Shown in pieces: positions 6,227 through 6,545 of a stretch of DNA of 6,545 nucleotides (its first letter is position 1; each line of letters begins with the position of its first letter). The stretch comes from an uncultured Bacteroidales bacterium (GTDB lineage Bacteria > Bacteroidota > Bacteroidia > Bacteroidales > UBA932), in contig CAKMNE010000083.1 of NCBI GenBank assembly GCA_927798505.1, positions 1 to 6,545 of the forward strand. Reading direction: 5' to 3'. The translations under genes were made by a program, and so were the position numbers. A model generated the notes under the pieces. That model searched no databases and had not been told where the DNA came from. It was given only the letters and a program-made list of their open reading frames with translations.

Positions 6227-6545
6227 AGCATAGCGTCTATCCTGTCCGTAATGGAAGCAAAGTCTTCGGCTCTGTTCTCGAAGTCCAGACTGTCTCCGTC
6301 GATTATCAACAACTTTCCCTTGTAGGAATCTATCCATTTTTCGTAAAGGCTGTTCAGGCCTGCAAGGTAGTCCAGACTGATGCCCTGCTCGTATTCGCGC
6401 CCCCTTTTTTGGATTTGGGATACCAGATGCGGCACCGAGGACTTTATGTAAATCAGCAGGTCCGGCTCCTTGACCAGGGACATCATCAATTCGAAGAGGT
6501 CCATGTAGGTCCTGTAATCCCTGTCGGAGAGATTGCCCATCCTGT
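6208..6545 (-). CDS. Second deoxynucleoside kinase (5' partial, paralogue of the neighbour)
   Basis: The visible part is about 112 codons, the C-terminal half of a deoxynucleoside kinase; the P-loop and start lie beyond the right edge. The first Met in view (6540) is internal: it aligns with Met95 of the neighbouring kinase, and the frame stays open upstream of it. Present are the DLFELMMSLV helix, the strand DLLIYIKSS, the lid QKRGREYEQG (identical to the neighbour's except for one residue) and the conserved end IDAMLFGLF. By hand, about 73 of 110 aligned residues match the neighbour without gaps, at a constant offset of 648 bases, while many third codon positions differ. The pair thus looks like an old tandem duplication with both copies under selection. 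The likely role is phosphorylation of a complementary set of deoxynucleosides, possibly as a heterodimer as known for Lactobacillus dAK/dGK and dAK/dCK; that is inference. Confidence 0.9.
   Translation of the reverse strand, partial: RMGNLSDRDYRTYMDLFELMMSLVKEPDLLIYIKSSVPHLVSQIQKRGREYEQGISLDYLAGLNSLYEKWIDSYKGKLLIIDGDSLDFENRAEDFASITDRIDAMLFGLFE

Overview
The window looks like an ordinary chromosomal stretch from a member of the Bacteroidota, most likely Bacteroidales. The reasons are the gene families (a tandem pair of small deoxynucleoside kinases, a FucP/FHS-type sugar transporter next to a ROK kinase, an FKBP lipoprotein, and an acidic-tailed pRiA4b-ORF3-like protein), A/T-rich short spacers without GGAGG-type ribosome binding sites, and one possible TTTG/TAnnTTTG-like promoter. 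The genus cannot be told from the sequence alone. Base composition is fairly balanced in the genes and A/T-rich in the spacers.

Layout. On the left, the 3' part of one plus-strand gene (1-536) encodes the C-terminal 177 residues of a protein that ends in an almost purely Asp/Glu tail. It converges on a block of six minus-strand genes. A perfect 19-bp hairpin with A and T tracts on its two sides (535-581) lies between the converging units and probably terminates both. Read in transcription order from the right edge, the minus-strand block is: a second deoxynucleoside kinase (partial, 6208-6545), a complete deoxynucleoside kinase (5554-6174), a long-chain-type acyl-CoA synthetase (3651-5528), a sugar MFS transporter (2373-3614), a ROK-family sugar kinase (1411-2370) and an FKBP-type prolyl isomerase lipoprotein (600-1394). 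Gaps between these genes are 33, 25, 36, 2 and 16 bases, so cotranscription is plausible, and the transporter and kinase look translationally coupled.

How they work together. The transporter and ROK kinase form a clear functional pair: proton-coupled uptake of a sugar followed by ATP-dependent phosphorylation. The two kinases at the right edge are paralogues that salvage deoxynucleosides. The acyl-CoA synthetase activates fatty acids, and the FKBP lipoprotein probably helps protein folding in the cell envelope. Apart from the transporter/kinase pair, the block is a set of housekeeping functions with no obvious common pathway.

I found no mobile element, CRISPR array, tRNA, rRNA or defence-type cassette, and no convincing undescribed system. 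The points most worth a second look are the acidic-tailed protein, the paralogous kinase pair, the transporter's replacement of acidic residues known from FucP, and the variant nucleotide-binding loop of the acyl-CoA synthetase.
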